NCBI GenBank assembly: GCA_036783645.1
Contig: DAIPWT010000006.1
Span: 36,861-100,860 of the forward strand
Direction: 5' to 3'
Origin: UBA4732 sp002404095
GTDB lineage: Bacteria > Planctomycetota > Planctomycetia > Gemmatales > Gemmataceae
Length of the DNA: 64,000 bases
Positions 53,296-60,819 of the stretch are shown here, one piece after another. Position numbers and translations under genes: made by a program. Each line of letters opens with the position of its first letter. The stretch's first letter is position 1. The notes under the pieces are model-generated. The model had not been told where the DNA came from. It ran no database searches and saw nothing but the letters and a program-made list of their open reading frames with translations.

Positions 53296-54542
53296 TGGCA
53301 CGAATGGAATCGCAACGAATCGCCGTCCTCGGCGCCGGCCCGATCGGCCTGGAGGCCGCGTTGTACGCGGCCGCGCTGCAACTGCCGTGTACCGTGTTCG
53401 AGCGCGGCCGCGTCGGCGAGAACCTACAGCGTTGGGGCCACGTCCGTCTTTTCAGTCCGTTCGGCATGAACTCGACGCCGTTAGGCCGGGCGCGCATCCA
53501 CGCGGACCAGCCGCAGCATACCCTGCCGGACGCCAACGCCATTCTCACGGGCCGCGACCATGTCACGGCTTATCTGGAGCCGCTGGCGTTGTCGCCCGCA
53601 TTGATCTCTTCGATCCGGGAAAACACGGCGGTATTGCGCGTCGGCCGGCGCGGCTTTCTCAAGGAAGACTACCCCGGCGACATACGCCGGGCAAAAGAGC
53701 CTTTTCGCCTCCTGCTACGCGACGATAAGGGCAAGGAAAGCATTGAGGAAGCCGACGTGGTGCTGGACTGCACCGGCGTCTACGGCCACCCGCGCTGGCT
53801 GGGCGAGGGCGGCGTCCCCGCAATTGGTGAGATTGCCGCTCGCTCGCACATCGCCCACGGCCTGGAAGACGTGGCCGGCGAACGGAAAGCCGTTTATGCC
53901 GATAAAACAACTCTAGTAATCGGTTCCGGCTATTCGGCGGCGACGACGGTGTGCAACCTGGCCGCGCTGGCGGATAAGCACCCGGCGACGTGGGTGATCT
54001 GGCTGGCGCGAGCGCCGGGCACGCAGCCCATCCGCCGCATCACCAACGATTCCTTGCGTGAGCGCGATCATATCGCCGTGCGCGCCAACACGCTGGCCAC
54101 ACGGTCCGACGGCAACGTGGAGTTCCACCCGCAGACCGTCGTCGAAGCGATTGAGACCGCCGGGCCGGATCGCGGTTTCAAGGTCAGCGGTCACAGCGGC
54201 GGCAAGGCCGTTTCTTGGGACGTGGAGCGCGTGATTGCCAACGTCGGCTACACCCCCGACACGGACCTGTACCGCGAGCTACAGATCCATGAATGCTACG
54301 CCACGCTCGGCCCGATGGGTCTGGCCGCGGCGTTGCTCAAGCACGGCGGCGGCGATTGCCTAACTATACCGTCGCAGGGTCCGGCCGCGCTGCGCAACCC
54401 AGAGCCGAACTTTTACATCCTCGGCGCCAAGAGTTACGGGCGCAACTCGAATTTCCTACTAAGGACGGGATTCGAGCAAATACGCGACGTTTTCACGCTC
54501 ATTATGGGCAAATTGCACCTCGACCTGTACAAGACGCGCTGA
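53295..54542 (+). CDS. FAD/NAD(P)-dependent oxidoreductase
   Basis: A 415-residue protein whose ATG shares one base with the fhcC stop (TAATG), with GGAGG upstream. FAD loop IAVLGAGPIGLEAALYAA at residues ~9-26; a second nucleotide loop TLVIGSGYSAATTVCN near 210; ERVIANVGYTPDTD near the end. It resembles lysine/ornithine monooxygenases and thioredoxin-reductase-like flavoproteins; no CxxC is visible. Coupled to fhcC and a radical SAM gene; the substrate is unknown. Confidence 0.82.
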   Translation: MARMESQRIAVLGAGPIGLEAALYAAALQLPCTVFERGRVGENLQRWGHVRLFSPFGMNSTPLGRARIHADQPQHTLPDANAILTGRDHVTAYLEPLALSPALISSIRENTAVLRVGRRGFLKEDYPGDIRRAKEPFRLLLRDDKGKESIEEADVVLDCTGVYGHPRWLGEGGVPAIGEIAARSHIAHGLEDVAGERKAVYADKTTLVIGSGYSAATTVCNLAALADKHPATWVIWLARAPGTQPIRRITNDSLRERDHIAVRANTLATRSDGNVEFHPQTVVEAIETAGPDRGFKVSGHSGGKAVSWDVERVIANVGYTPDTDLYRELQIHECYATLGPMGLAAALLKHGGGDCLTIPSQGPAALRNPEPNFYILGAKSYGRNSNFLLRTGFEQIRDVFTLIMGKLHLDLYKTR

Positions 54543-54545
54543 TCT

Positions 54546-55457
54546 ATGGCCATCCCATTGCCCATCCTGGACGAACCGGCGCCGTCCATCGCGCTTTCGC
54601 ACCTAGACGATCTGTGGTTCCAGGTTGCCGGCACGCTCTGCAATTTAACCTGCCGTCACTGTTTCATTAGTTGCAGCCCTCACAATCACAGCTTCGGTTT
54701 CCTCAGCCTCGACGCGGTGCGCCGGGTGCTGGACGAGTCGGTCCAATTGGGAGTAAAGGAGTATTATTTCACCGGCGGCGAGCCGTTCTTAAACCGCGAC
54801 ATGACGGACATTCTGGAGCGGACATTGCTATTCGGACCGGCCACCGTGCTGACCAACGGCACCGTGTTCAAGGTCGAATGGCTAGAACGGCTGGCGCGCG
54901 CCGAGGCGGCATCGCCCTACAGCCTGGAGTTCCGCGTCTCCATCGACGGCTATACCGCGGAGGCCAACGACGCGGTGCGCGGCCCCGGCACGTTCGACCG
55001 CGCCCTGCGTGGCGTGCGGCAACTGGCGGCGCACGGCTTCCTACCGATCCTCACCGTGGCCCGCACCGACGACGACCAGAACGACACGGCGCTGTTCGCG
55101 GGGTTCGTGGACCTTCTGCGCGCCAATGGTTGCGACCGCCCGCGCGTCAAGATTCTGCCGACGCTGCGCATGGGAGCGGAGGAGGATCGCCAGCGCGGCT
55201 ACCGCGACGAAGAGCGCATCACGCCGGAAATGATGGAGGAATACGATCCAGATAGGCTGATTTGCAGCCACAGCCGTATTGTCAGCGACCACGGCGTCCA
55301 CGTCTGCCCGATCCTGATCGAAGCGCCCGACGCCCGGCTCGGCGCGGCGCTGGCCAAATCGCTCGGCGTGTACCCGTTGCGGCATCGCGCCTGCTTTACC
55401 TGTTACCAATACGGCGCCCTGTGTGCCAATCCATCCGAGGGGCGGCGCGATGCCTAG
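54546..55457 (+). CDS. Radical SAM protein with C-terminal Cys cluster
   Basis: A 303-residue protein. SAM-cluster cysteines C32, C36, C39 (CNLTCRHC) and GGEPFLNRDM are clear. C-terminal cysteines (ICSHSR, HVCPILIE, CFTCYQYGALC) may bind one or more additional clusters. Starts three bases after the flavoprotein gene. The substrate may be a peptide or a cofactor; no peptide precursor gene is apparent. Confidence 0.87.
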   Translation: MAIPLPILDEPAPSIALSHLDDLWFQVAGTLCNLTCRHCFISCSPHNHSFGFLSLDAVRRVLDESVQLGVKEYYFTGGEPFLNRDMTDILERTLLFGPATVLTNGTVFKVEWLERLARAEAASPYSLEFRVSIDGYTAEANDAVRGPGTFDRALRGVRQLAAHGFLPILTVARTDDDQNDTALFAGFVDLLRANGCDRPRVKILPTLRMGAEEDRQRGYRDEERITPEMMEEYDPDRLICSHSRIVSDHGVHVCPILIEAPDARLGAALAKSLGVYPLRHRACFTCYQYGALCANPSEGRRDA

Positions 55458-56238
55458 TCACACGCGCATCGCCGTTTTCGGCGGCGTCTACAACAATTAT
55501 CTCGCGCTGGAAGCGGCTTTGCGCGACGCCCGATCGCGCGGCGTGGACGCCGTTTACTGCCTGGGCGACCTCGGCGCCTTTGGTCCGCACCCCGACCGCG
55601 TCTTTCCGCTACTACGCGACCACGGCGTTCTGTGCATCCAAGGCAATTACGACAACTCCATCGGCGAAGGTTTGGCCGACTGCCAGTGCGGCTACACCGA
55701 CCCGCGCGACAACTATTTCGCCCATATCAGCTATGAATATACGTTCAATCACACCAGCCTCGCCAACCGTCTCTGGATGAAGGAATTGCCGCAACAGCGG
55801 CGAATCGAACTGGGCCGTTACCGGCTGTTGCTGTGCCACGGCAGTCCGCGCAAGATGAACGAATTCCTCTGGGAATCGACTTGCCCCACGCACTTCCTCG
55901 ACCACCTAGCGACGACGCACAACGCGGACGTGATCCTGACCACCCACACCGGCGTCAAATGGCAACGGCGACTGTCACATGACCGTCACTTCGTCAACGT
56001 CGGCGTGTTGGGCCGGCCGGAAAACGACGGACGTACTAACGTCGGGTACGCTATTCTGACGGCGAATCCCAACTTCGAGGTAGAATTCATCCCTGTCGAG
56101 TATGATTATCGCCGACTGGCGGCGGAGATGCGCGAGGAGCGTCTACCGCTAGAGTTCGTCGAGACGGTGATGACGGGTTGGTGGACGACGTGCTTGGAGA
56201 TACTGCCGTCGAAGGAACGACGACGCGGGAGATATTAA
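55450..56238 (+). CDS. Metallophosphoesterase-like protein with degenerate first motif
   Basis: 262 residues from the ATG at 55450, overlapping the radical SAM stop by eight bases. Motifs of calcineurin-type phosphoesterases follow in order: GDLGAFGPHP (~41), GNYDN (~65), LLCHGSP (~126) and THTGVKW (~160). The first, normally SD.HGN, is FGGVYNNYL here, so the metal-binding Asp and His are missing. The GNHD His is also Tyr. Either it binds metal differently or it is not a classic phosphatase. Last gene of the operon. Confidence 0.78.
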   Translation: MPSHTRIAVFGGVYNNYLALEAALRDARSRGVDAVYCLGDLGAFGPHPDRVFPLLRDHGVLCIQGNYDNSIGEGLADCQCGYTDPRDNYFAHISYEYTFNHTSLANRLWMKELPQQRRIELGRYRLLLCHGSPRKMNEFLWESTCPTHFLDHLATTHNADVILTTHTGVKWQRRLSHDRHFVNVGVLGRPENDGRTNVGYAILTANPNFEVEFIPVEYDYRRLAAEMREERLPLEFVETVMTGWWTTCLEILPSKERRRGRY

Positions 56239-56639
56239 CACTACAGCACCACTGACGTTGCAGCTGCTGTAACTATAATTCTCTTCAGACGTTGGGAGGG
56301 TCAAGGCGGATCGCGGCGAAAGTGTTTTCCGCCAGAGATTGCCCGCCAACGGTTTTTGGCGGAGGAGTGGTTGGCGGACAAATGTTGAGAACGGGCAAGG
56401 AGTTATGGAACGCCCGCCAACCCGCCAACCAATTCGCCGGCCGGGGTCGGACAGACCGCCGTGCAGAACGGCGAGGAAGTTGAGGAAACCGTTCGATACG
56501 GCTACATTGTGTTGTCAGATCAGTGTCAGTTAATTTTTAGGGTCTGAAAATGACCCGACGCCGAATTGCTCTGTGTGACGTATAGTCCGTTGACTTATTG
56601 TCCGTGGACCCAAAGTCTATGCTTGGTTAGGTTTGGCAT
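56239..56639. other. Intergenic region, about 400 bases
   Basis: No gene. It contains short repeats of CCGCCAAC/GTTGGCGG between 56330 and 56440 and a drop in GC after about 56500, where the restriction-modification island starts. C-boxes occupy the last part. Confidence 0.5.
56578..56617 (+). promoter_or_regulatory. C-boxes (controller protein operator)
   Basis: Half-sites GACTTATTGTC (56592-56602) and GACCCAAAGTC (56607-56617) separated by CGTG, plus a partial upstream half AGTCCGT. This closely follows the C-box pattern (GACT...AGTC pairs around CGTGG) of type II restriction controllers. It ends 22 bases before the controller ATG, which has no clear ribosome site, as in leaderless C genes. 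Confidence 0.75.
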
Positions 56640-56861
56640 ATGGCCAAAAGTGCCGATATAGCCGAAAAGTTCGGGAGCCGTTTGCGCACACGGCGGCTGG
56701 CGAAGGGACTCTCCCAAGAGGCGTTCGCTGGGAAATGCGGCCTTGATCGAACCTACATCAGCGGTATCGAACGAGGCAAACGCAATGTTTCACTACGGAA
56801 TATCGAGGTCATCGCCAAAGCGCTCGGCACTTCCATCTCGGAAATGACAGAAGGGTTATAG
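56640..56861 (+). CDS. XRE-type controller (C) protein of restriction-modification locus
   Basis: A 73-residue single helix-turn-helix protein: LRTRRLAKGLSQEAFAGKCG then LDRTYISGIERGKRNVSLRN, the classic C-protein/XRE pattern. It follows C-boxes and precedes the nuclease gene by nine bases, the usual C-then-R order. It should activate and then limit expression of itself and the nuclease, delaying cutting until the DNA is methylated. Confidence 0.88.
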   Translation: MAKSADIAEKFGSRLRTRRLAKGLSQEAFAGKCGLDRTYISGIERGKRNVSLRNIEVIAKALGTSISEMTEGL

Positions 56862-56870
56862 CCCATCAGC

Positions 56871-57755
56871 GTGGTGCGCACCCTCTGCCCAATCCGTCGT
56901 TGCCATGCTGGACTTTCGACATTGGCTCGCACCCTGCTGGACATATTCGACGTGTCGCTTGATTTGCTTACCCAGGTTGTGGCCGACAACCCGAGTTTGA
57001 GGGGGATGATTCAGGGCTACCTCGCGGAGGCAAAACTAAAGGAAATACTGGTAGGCCACGGCCGAGCATCGGCCTTCCGAAAAGACGACGACCATGATAG
57101 AAAGAAGAAGGGCGATTTGGTGCTGACCTACCAAGGGATCGAGTTCAAGGTCGAAGTGAAATCGCTTCAGACGAACACCGTCGAGATATGGGACGCGGAG
57201 CACTCGACGTCGTCCGACGAGAAGTGGATTCGCAAGATTCTGAAGAAGAAGGGACGGGGTGAGCCGAATCCGGAGTTTAGTCCCATCTGGAACAAGCGCG
57301 GTCTCGGGGCCAAGTATCGGGGGCAATTCCAGTGTGACGCCAGCGACCGGCGTAAGGTCACATGTCCCGATGGTGGTACGCTCGAAACAACTAACCTGCT
57401 TTTCGGAGAGTTCCACATCCTTGCCGCTGGATTGTTTGCCTTCCGGGAAAAATGGGACTTCGGCTTTGCCCTGAACAGTGACTTACCCGCCTCTACCAAC
57501 GCGGCTTATCCGGCGTATCAGAGAGACAAGTTAATCAGCAGCATGATTTCGGTCACTTGGCCACCGCAAGCGCCGTTCGTCGGTGACATCTACATCCTGC
57601 TCGACAGATTGGTCGCGGAGGAAAAGGCGAAGGACAAGGGCAAGGTCACTGAGGAGACTCAGGTCGTGGTGGAGAAGGAACCGGTAAAGGCGACGCAGGA
57701 GGTTGAGGAGACGCAGGTGAAGGTCGTGAAAAAGAAACGACCGAGGAAATCTTGA
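56871..57755 (+). CDS. Probable type II restriction endonuclease, PD-(D/E)XK
   Basis: Up to 294 residues from the GTG at 56871; a TTG at 56922 may be the real start. Residues 79-98 read as KKGDLVLTYQ...EFKVEVKS, giving D82-x12-E95-x-K97, the catalytic core of PD-(D/E)XK nucleases. The tail from ~245 is a Lys/Glu/Val-rich low-complexity stretch. Position between a C protein and a convergent methyltransferase supports nuclease function. The recognition sequence cannot be predicted. Note: an ATG at 56905 in another frame gives a natural-looking MLDFRHWLA, hinting at a frameshift near the start. Confidence 0.75.
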   Translation: MVRTLCPIRRCHAGLSTLARTLLDIFDVSLDLLTQVVADNPSLRGMIQGYLAEAKLKEILVGHGRASAFRKDDDHDRKKKGDLVLTYQGIEFKVEVKSLQTNTVEIWDAEHSTSSDEKWIRKILKKKGRGEPNPEFSPIWNKRGLGAKYRGQFQCDASDRRKVTCPDGGTLETTNLLFGEFHILAAGLFAFREKWDFGFALNSDLPASTNAAYPAYQRDKLISSMISVTWPPQAPFVGDIYILLDRLVAEEKAKDKGKVTEETQVVVEKEPVKATQEVEETQVKVVKKKRPRKS

Positions 57756-58608
57756 CCTTCCTCTTCTGGAAGACCAGGAAGTACGAGTGATTCTTGCGTG
57801 CGTGTTCCTGCTTCTTCAACCTGCTGACCCCGGCCCTATTCACGCGCATCAGCACAAAGAGGTCTTTTGTGTAAAAACCCATCGCCTCGTAACCCGAGAT
57901 GATCTCCACGTGCGTCAACCGCTGCTTGTTGGCGCTGACCTCATCCTGACATTTGGCGATAAGCACGCCTTCCTTTTTCAAGACTCGGTACGCCTCGCGG
58001 CCTGCCTTGATGTACATATCCACTACGGCGTCATGCCATTTTGGTCCATCTTCGTTCGTCGCTTTTCCGTTTGAGTATGCGTGGCGAAAGCTGGAATGTG
58101 TACCCGATCCCGCCATGTGACCCGCCTCTTTGCGGTACAGCCCCTCCATGTAGGGAGGATCGAGTACTACGCAATCGAGCGAATCATCGGCGTAAGGCAG
58201 GCTACGACAATCGACTCCATTTTCGACCTTTATTGGGTTCGATGGGAAGATGCCGTGGCCTTCTTTCGCGTCGATGTCGGACGCCAGGAGAGCATAGTCG
58301 CTGGACCGGACGCTTTTCCAAAAGACACCTTGTCCGAACGTCACATCGGCCACGGTCGCGCCCTTCGGCACGTGGAGGGCCAGGATTTTTGAAAAGAGTT
58401 GGGCGTTATCACCGATGTGGGCCGAGAGCAGCAAATCCGTAGTAGCCACGCCCCCAGCGATCCGCTTGGCCTTGCCTCCGTTGTCGTCCGCCGCGCCGTT
58501 CTGTAAGTCAGGTTCGGCCTCTTCACCGTTCAACTCGTCTTCATCGAACAAGCTTCGGCCATTCGTTTGGATTTTCTTCGCCACGGCTGTCCCCTTGGCA
58601 TCAAGCAT
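57646..58608 (-). CDS. DNA methyltransferase (amino type) of the restriction locus
   Basis: A 320-residue protein. Catalytic motif DPPYMEG near 150 places it with N6-adenine/N4-cytosine methylases; SAM motif VADVTFGQGVFWKSV near 85. FYTKDLFVLMRVNRAGVS and the region KNHSYFLVFQK resemble the C-terminal parts of MTases of phage and type II origin. A Pro/Ser tail follows. Its 3' end overlaps the nuclease gene by 110 bases on the opposite strand, so antisense effects are possible. Confidence 0.85.
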   Translation of the reverse strand: MLDAKGTAVAKKIQTNGRSLFDEDELNGEEAEPDLQNGAADDNGGKAKRIAGGVATTDLLLSAHIGDNAQLFSKILALHVPKGATVADVTFGQGVFWKSVRSSDYALLASDIDAKEGHGIFPSNPIKVENGVDCRSLPYADDSLDCVVLDPPYMEGLYRKEAGHMAGSGTHSSFRHAYSNGKATNEDGPKWHDAVVDMYIKAGREAYRVLKKEGVLIAKCQDEVSANKQRLTHVEIISGYEAMGFYTKDLFVLMRVNRAGVSRLKKQEHARKNHSYFLVFQKRKVKISSVVSFSRPSPASPQPPASPLPVPSPPRPESPQ

Positions 58609-58937
58609 CTCTGTCGATTTTGTGGACTATAAGTCACAAGGCCGGACTTGTCAATCCACATCTTGCTGGTTTCCTTTTCCTTATCATACACTACCTTCAT
58701 CTTCGGGAAATTTACGGGAAAGCTCCTCATGCAAATCCGCGGTGTCATTCCTCCCGTTGCCACGCCCAAATCTGAAAAAATCTGAAAACGGTACATTCAA
58801 GATTTTAGGAATCATAAAAGAGAGCCGGAAATCGTTGCGATCCGTAACGACTCCCTCTGGACCGTTAGCGGCGCTCGTCTGACAAACCGGATGGAGATAG
58901 AATGACGACCGCCCCAGCGATGCACCCGAGGTGAGCG
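58609..58937. other. Intergenic region, about 330 bases
   Basis: Lower in GC than the neighbours. An 88-codon minus-strand frame (58530-58796) overlaps the methylase start and has no family features; I do not call it. It should hold the methylase promoter and the promoter of the next gene. Confidence 0.45.
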
Positions 58938-59585
58938 ATGAAAAGCATTGCCGACCAACTGCCGCCTGAGATCGCCCGGCAAATCCACCCCGACCGGCGC
59001 AAGAACGAGGCGGCATACTGGGCTGTCCGCGACCAACTCCTCGATCCGTACCGAGGCCAGTGGATCGGCTTTGCCGACGGCGTGGTGGTCGCGTCGGGCA
59101 GCAGTCCGGTTGCCGTGTTTCACGCGGCTGAGGCGTCGGGTCGGCATCCTTTCATCATCTGCGTTGGAAGGGAAGAAGAGCCGTGCCGCATCCGTCGGGT
59201 CGCCTGGCCGTATGACGCCAGTTATCCCGGTGAAGCCTTGCCGTTGATAAGCGTCGAGTTTCGCCAGGCCAGCGGATCACCAGGAGTCGTCCTGGATCGA
59301 GTCATTCCAGATACGGGAGCGGATGCGAGCGTCTTGCCTTGGGTGGATTGTCAACTCCTTCACCTAGATCCGTCTTTGGGGGTGCAAGGCTTAATCAGTG
59401 GCGTCGCAGGCGGTTCCGCCGCGACGCTTGCGTTTCGGATCTGGGCACGGCTTGATGGGCAGGATTACCCTTGCCGACTGCAAGCGGACTTTGTCGGGGG
59501 CGAACGCATCCTGGGCCGCGACGTTCTGAATCGGCTGGAAATCCTGTTCCGTGGTCCTGTCGGTGAAGTCGTCGTCAATCCGTAA
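58938..59585 (+). CDS. Retropepsin-like protein
   Basis: A 215-residue protein. The N-terminal ~85 residues (YRGQWIGFADGVVVASGSSP, AVFHAAEASGRHPFIICVG) are a small domain often alone in Gemmata proteins. The C-terminal half resembles single-domain retropepsins: VIPDTGADASVLP near residue 125 with the catalytic D-T-G, and ILGRDVLNRLEILF as the ILG-type closing motif. It is likely an aspartic protease active as a dimer; substrate unknown. Confidence 0.75.
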   Translation: MKSIADQLPPEIARQIHPDRRKNEAAYWAVRDQLLDPYRGQWIGFADGVVVASGSSPVAVFHAAEASGRHPFIICVGREEEPCRIRRVAWPYDASYPGEALPLISVEFRQASGSPGVVLDRVIPDTGADASVLPWVDCQLLHLDPSLGVQGLISGVAGGSAATLAFRIWARLDGQDYPCRLQADFVGGERILGRDVLNRLEILFRGPVGEVVVNP

Positions 59586-59606
59586 TAGGAGCCGCATTCC
59601 ACCGCT

Positions 59607-59690
59607 GTGGCTATCCAGAAATGGATTGAGACCGCCCAGGAGTTGGGCCGTCCGATCCCGGCGCCGCGCGGCCGTTTGTTGTACGCCTGA
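59607..59690 (+). pseudogene. HicB antitoxin C-terminal remnant
   Basis: The frame AIQKWIETAQELG ... PRGRLLYA then stop matches the end of HicB-type antitoxins (AI..WI..A..LG..IP.P.GR..YA). An in-frame stop lies directly upstream and no HicA gene is nearby, so it is gene debris. Confidence 0.5.
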
Positions 59691-59728
59691 CGAATCGTTG
59701 CAGCGAACCGGCCGCGCGAAGGCCGGTT

Positions 59729-60058
59729 TCAATTGCGCCCTACCTCCTTACCATCGTCAGCCTTGCTCACGCCGACGATGCCGCCGAGCGAGCGGTCGGC
59801 CGACAACACCAACAGCGGCCGTTTCTCGTTCCAATTGTCCACCCGAAGGACAGCCTTTCCGTCGGCGTCGGTGACGGTCGCTTTATCGGCATGTGGCGTC
59901 ATGGCGCCGTTTACAACGTCCCAGAACAGCGCCGCATCGGCTTTGGCCACTGGCTCTTTGTTCGCATTCACCACTTTCACCGTAACGACGAAAGTGTCGG
60001 CAAAGGCAGTTGAGCAGCACATCAACGACAAGAGCGTGAAAAGCCATCGCTGAAACAT
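59729..60058 (-). CDS. Small exported protein with Ig/transthyretin-like domain
   Basis: A 109-residue protein. The signal peptide RWLFTLLSLMCCSTAFA is cut likely after AFA. The remainder (FVVTVKVVNANKEPVAKADA, TVTDADGKAVLRVDN, RPLLVLSADRSLGGIVGV) looks like a carboxypeptidase-regulatory/transthyretin-type beta sandwich. No partner gene. Role unknown. Confidence 0.65.
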   Translation of the reverse strand: MFQRWLFTLLSLMCCSTAFADTFVVTVKVVNANKEPVAKADAALFWDVVNGAMTPHADKATVTDADGKAVLRVDNWNEKRPLLVLSADRSLGGIVGVSKADDGKEVGRN

Positions 60059-60138
60059 GACATCCTCCCAAACGGTTGGATCGATTGAAACTGTACGCCT
60101 ATACTAATACGGCCATTCTCCTGCGTCAAGGGCGCCTG

Positions 60139-60192
60139 CCCTATAAGTCCCATAAGTCCTATAGGACTTATGGGACTCATGGGACTTATGGG
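60139..60192. repeat. Palindromic repeat with extra tandem unit
   Basis: The core CCCATAAGTCC-TATA-GGACTTATGGG (60149-60174) is a perfect palindrome. Half-units (ATAAGTCC, GGACTTATGGG) are repeated on either side. It separates two divergent genes; similar CCTATAAGTCC words are, as I recall, frequent in Gemmata intergenic DNA. Confidence 0.75.
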
Positions 60193-60278
60193 CCGCTACT
60201 CTTCCCTACGATACCACAGGACCATCCCTATAATGGCGGAGTGTGATCGCGTAGGCCGTGTTCTCAGAGATATTTTGT

Positions 60279-60764
60279 ATGGCTATTATCCCCGCTTCCG
60301 GCACGGCGACGGCCGGCGATACCCGGCCGCCGCGCGTCTTGATCGCCGATGACAATGTTCAGGGGGCCGAGCTTCTCGAAGCCTACCTGAGCGACACCGG
60401 CTACGAGCTGCGCACCGCCGCCGACGGCGAACAAACCTTGCAGCAAGTGAAATCCTGGCAGCCCGACGTGATTCTGCTCGACATTATGATGCCGCGCATC
60501 AGCGGCTTCGAGGTGTGCAAACGCCTCCGCGCCGATCCTGCCTCGCAGGACGTGGCCGTTCTTATGATTACGGCCCTCGATCAGCCCAGTGACATCGAAC
60601 GCGCCGTTGATGCCGGCGCCGACGAGTTCCTGTCGAAACCGATCAACAAGAACGTACTCCTGTTGCGCGTGCGTTCACTGCTGCGCAGCCGGCTCTACAA
60701 ACGCCAACTCGACCGCGCCCTCGCTTACATTGAGGAAGTCGAACGCGGCGAAAATAGTCGATAA
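60279..60764 (+). CDS. Stand-alone response regulator receiver protein
   Basis: 161 residues from the ATG at 60279 (a GTG at 60258 is possible). Receiver domain with acidic pair D24/D25 (IADDN), phospho-acceptor D68 (LLDIMMP), T98 and K120 (LSKP). After it, only ~35 helical residues, no DNA-binding or enzymatic output domain. It is probably a relay or CheY-like protein, with the kinase elsewhere. Confidence 0.9.
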   Translation: MAIIPASGTATAGDTRPPRVLIADDNVQGAELLEAYLSDTGYELRTAADGEQTLQQVKSWQPDVILLDIMMPRISGFEVCKRLRADPASQDVAVLMITALDQPSDIERAVDAGADEFLSKPINKNVLLLRVRSLLRSRLYKRQLDRALAYIEEVERGENSR

Positions 60765-60772
60765 CTTTGAAA

Positions 60773-60800
60773 GGTGGGTCGCGCTTGCGCTCGACCCACC
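60773..60800. terminator. Hairpin between convergent genes
   Basis: GGTGGGTCG / CGACCCACC arms with a ten-base loop just after the receiver gene and before the DUF1080 stop. Probable bidirectional terminator. Confidence 0.6.
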
Positions 60801-60819
60801 CTACAAAATCACTCCGCTT

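Noticed and set aside
58530..58796. 88-codon minus-strand frame before the methylase
   Set aside because: Overlaps the methylase start in another frame and shows no protein-like composition or ribosome site.
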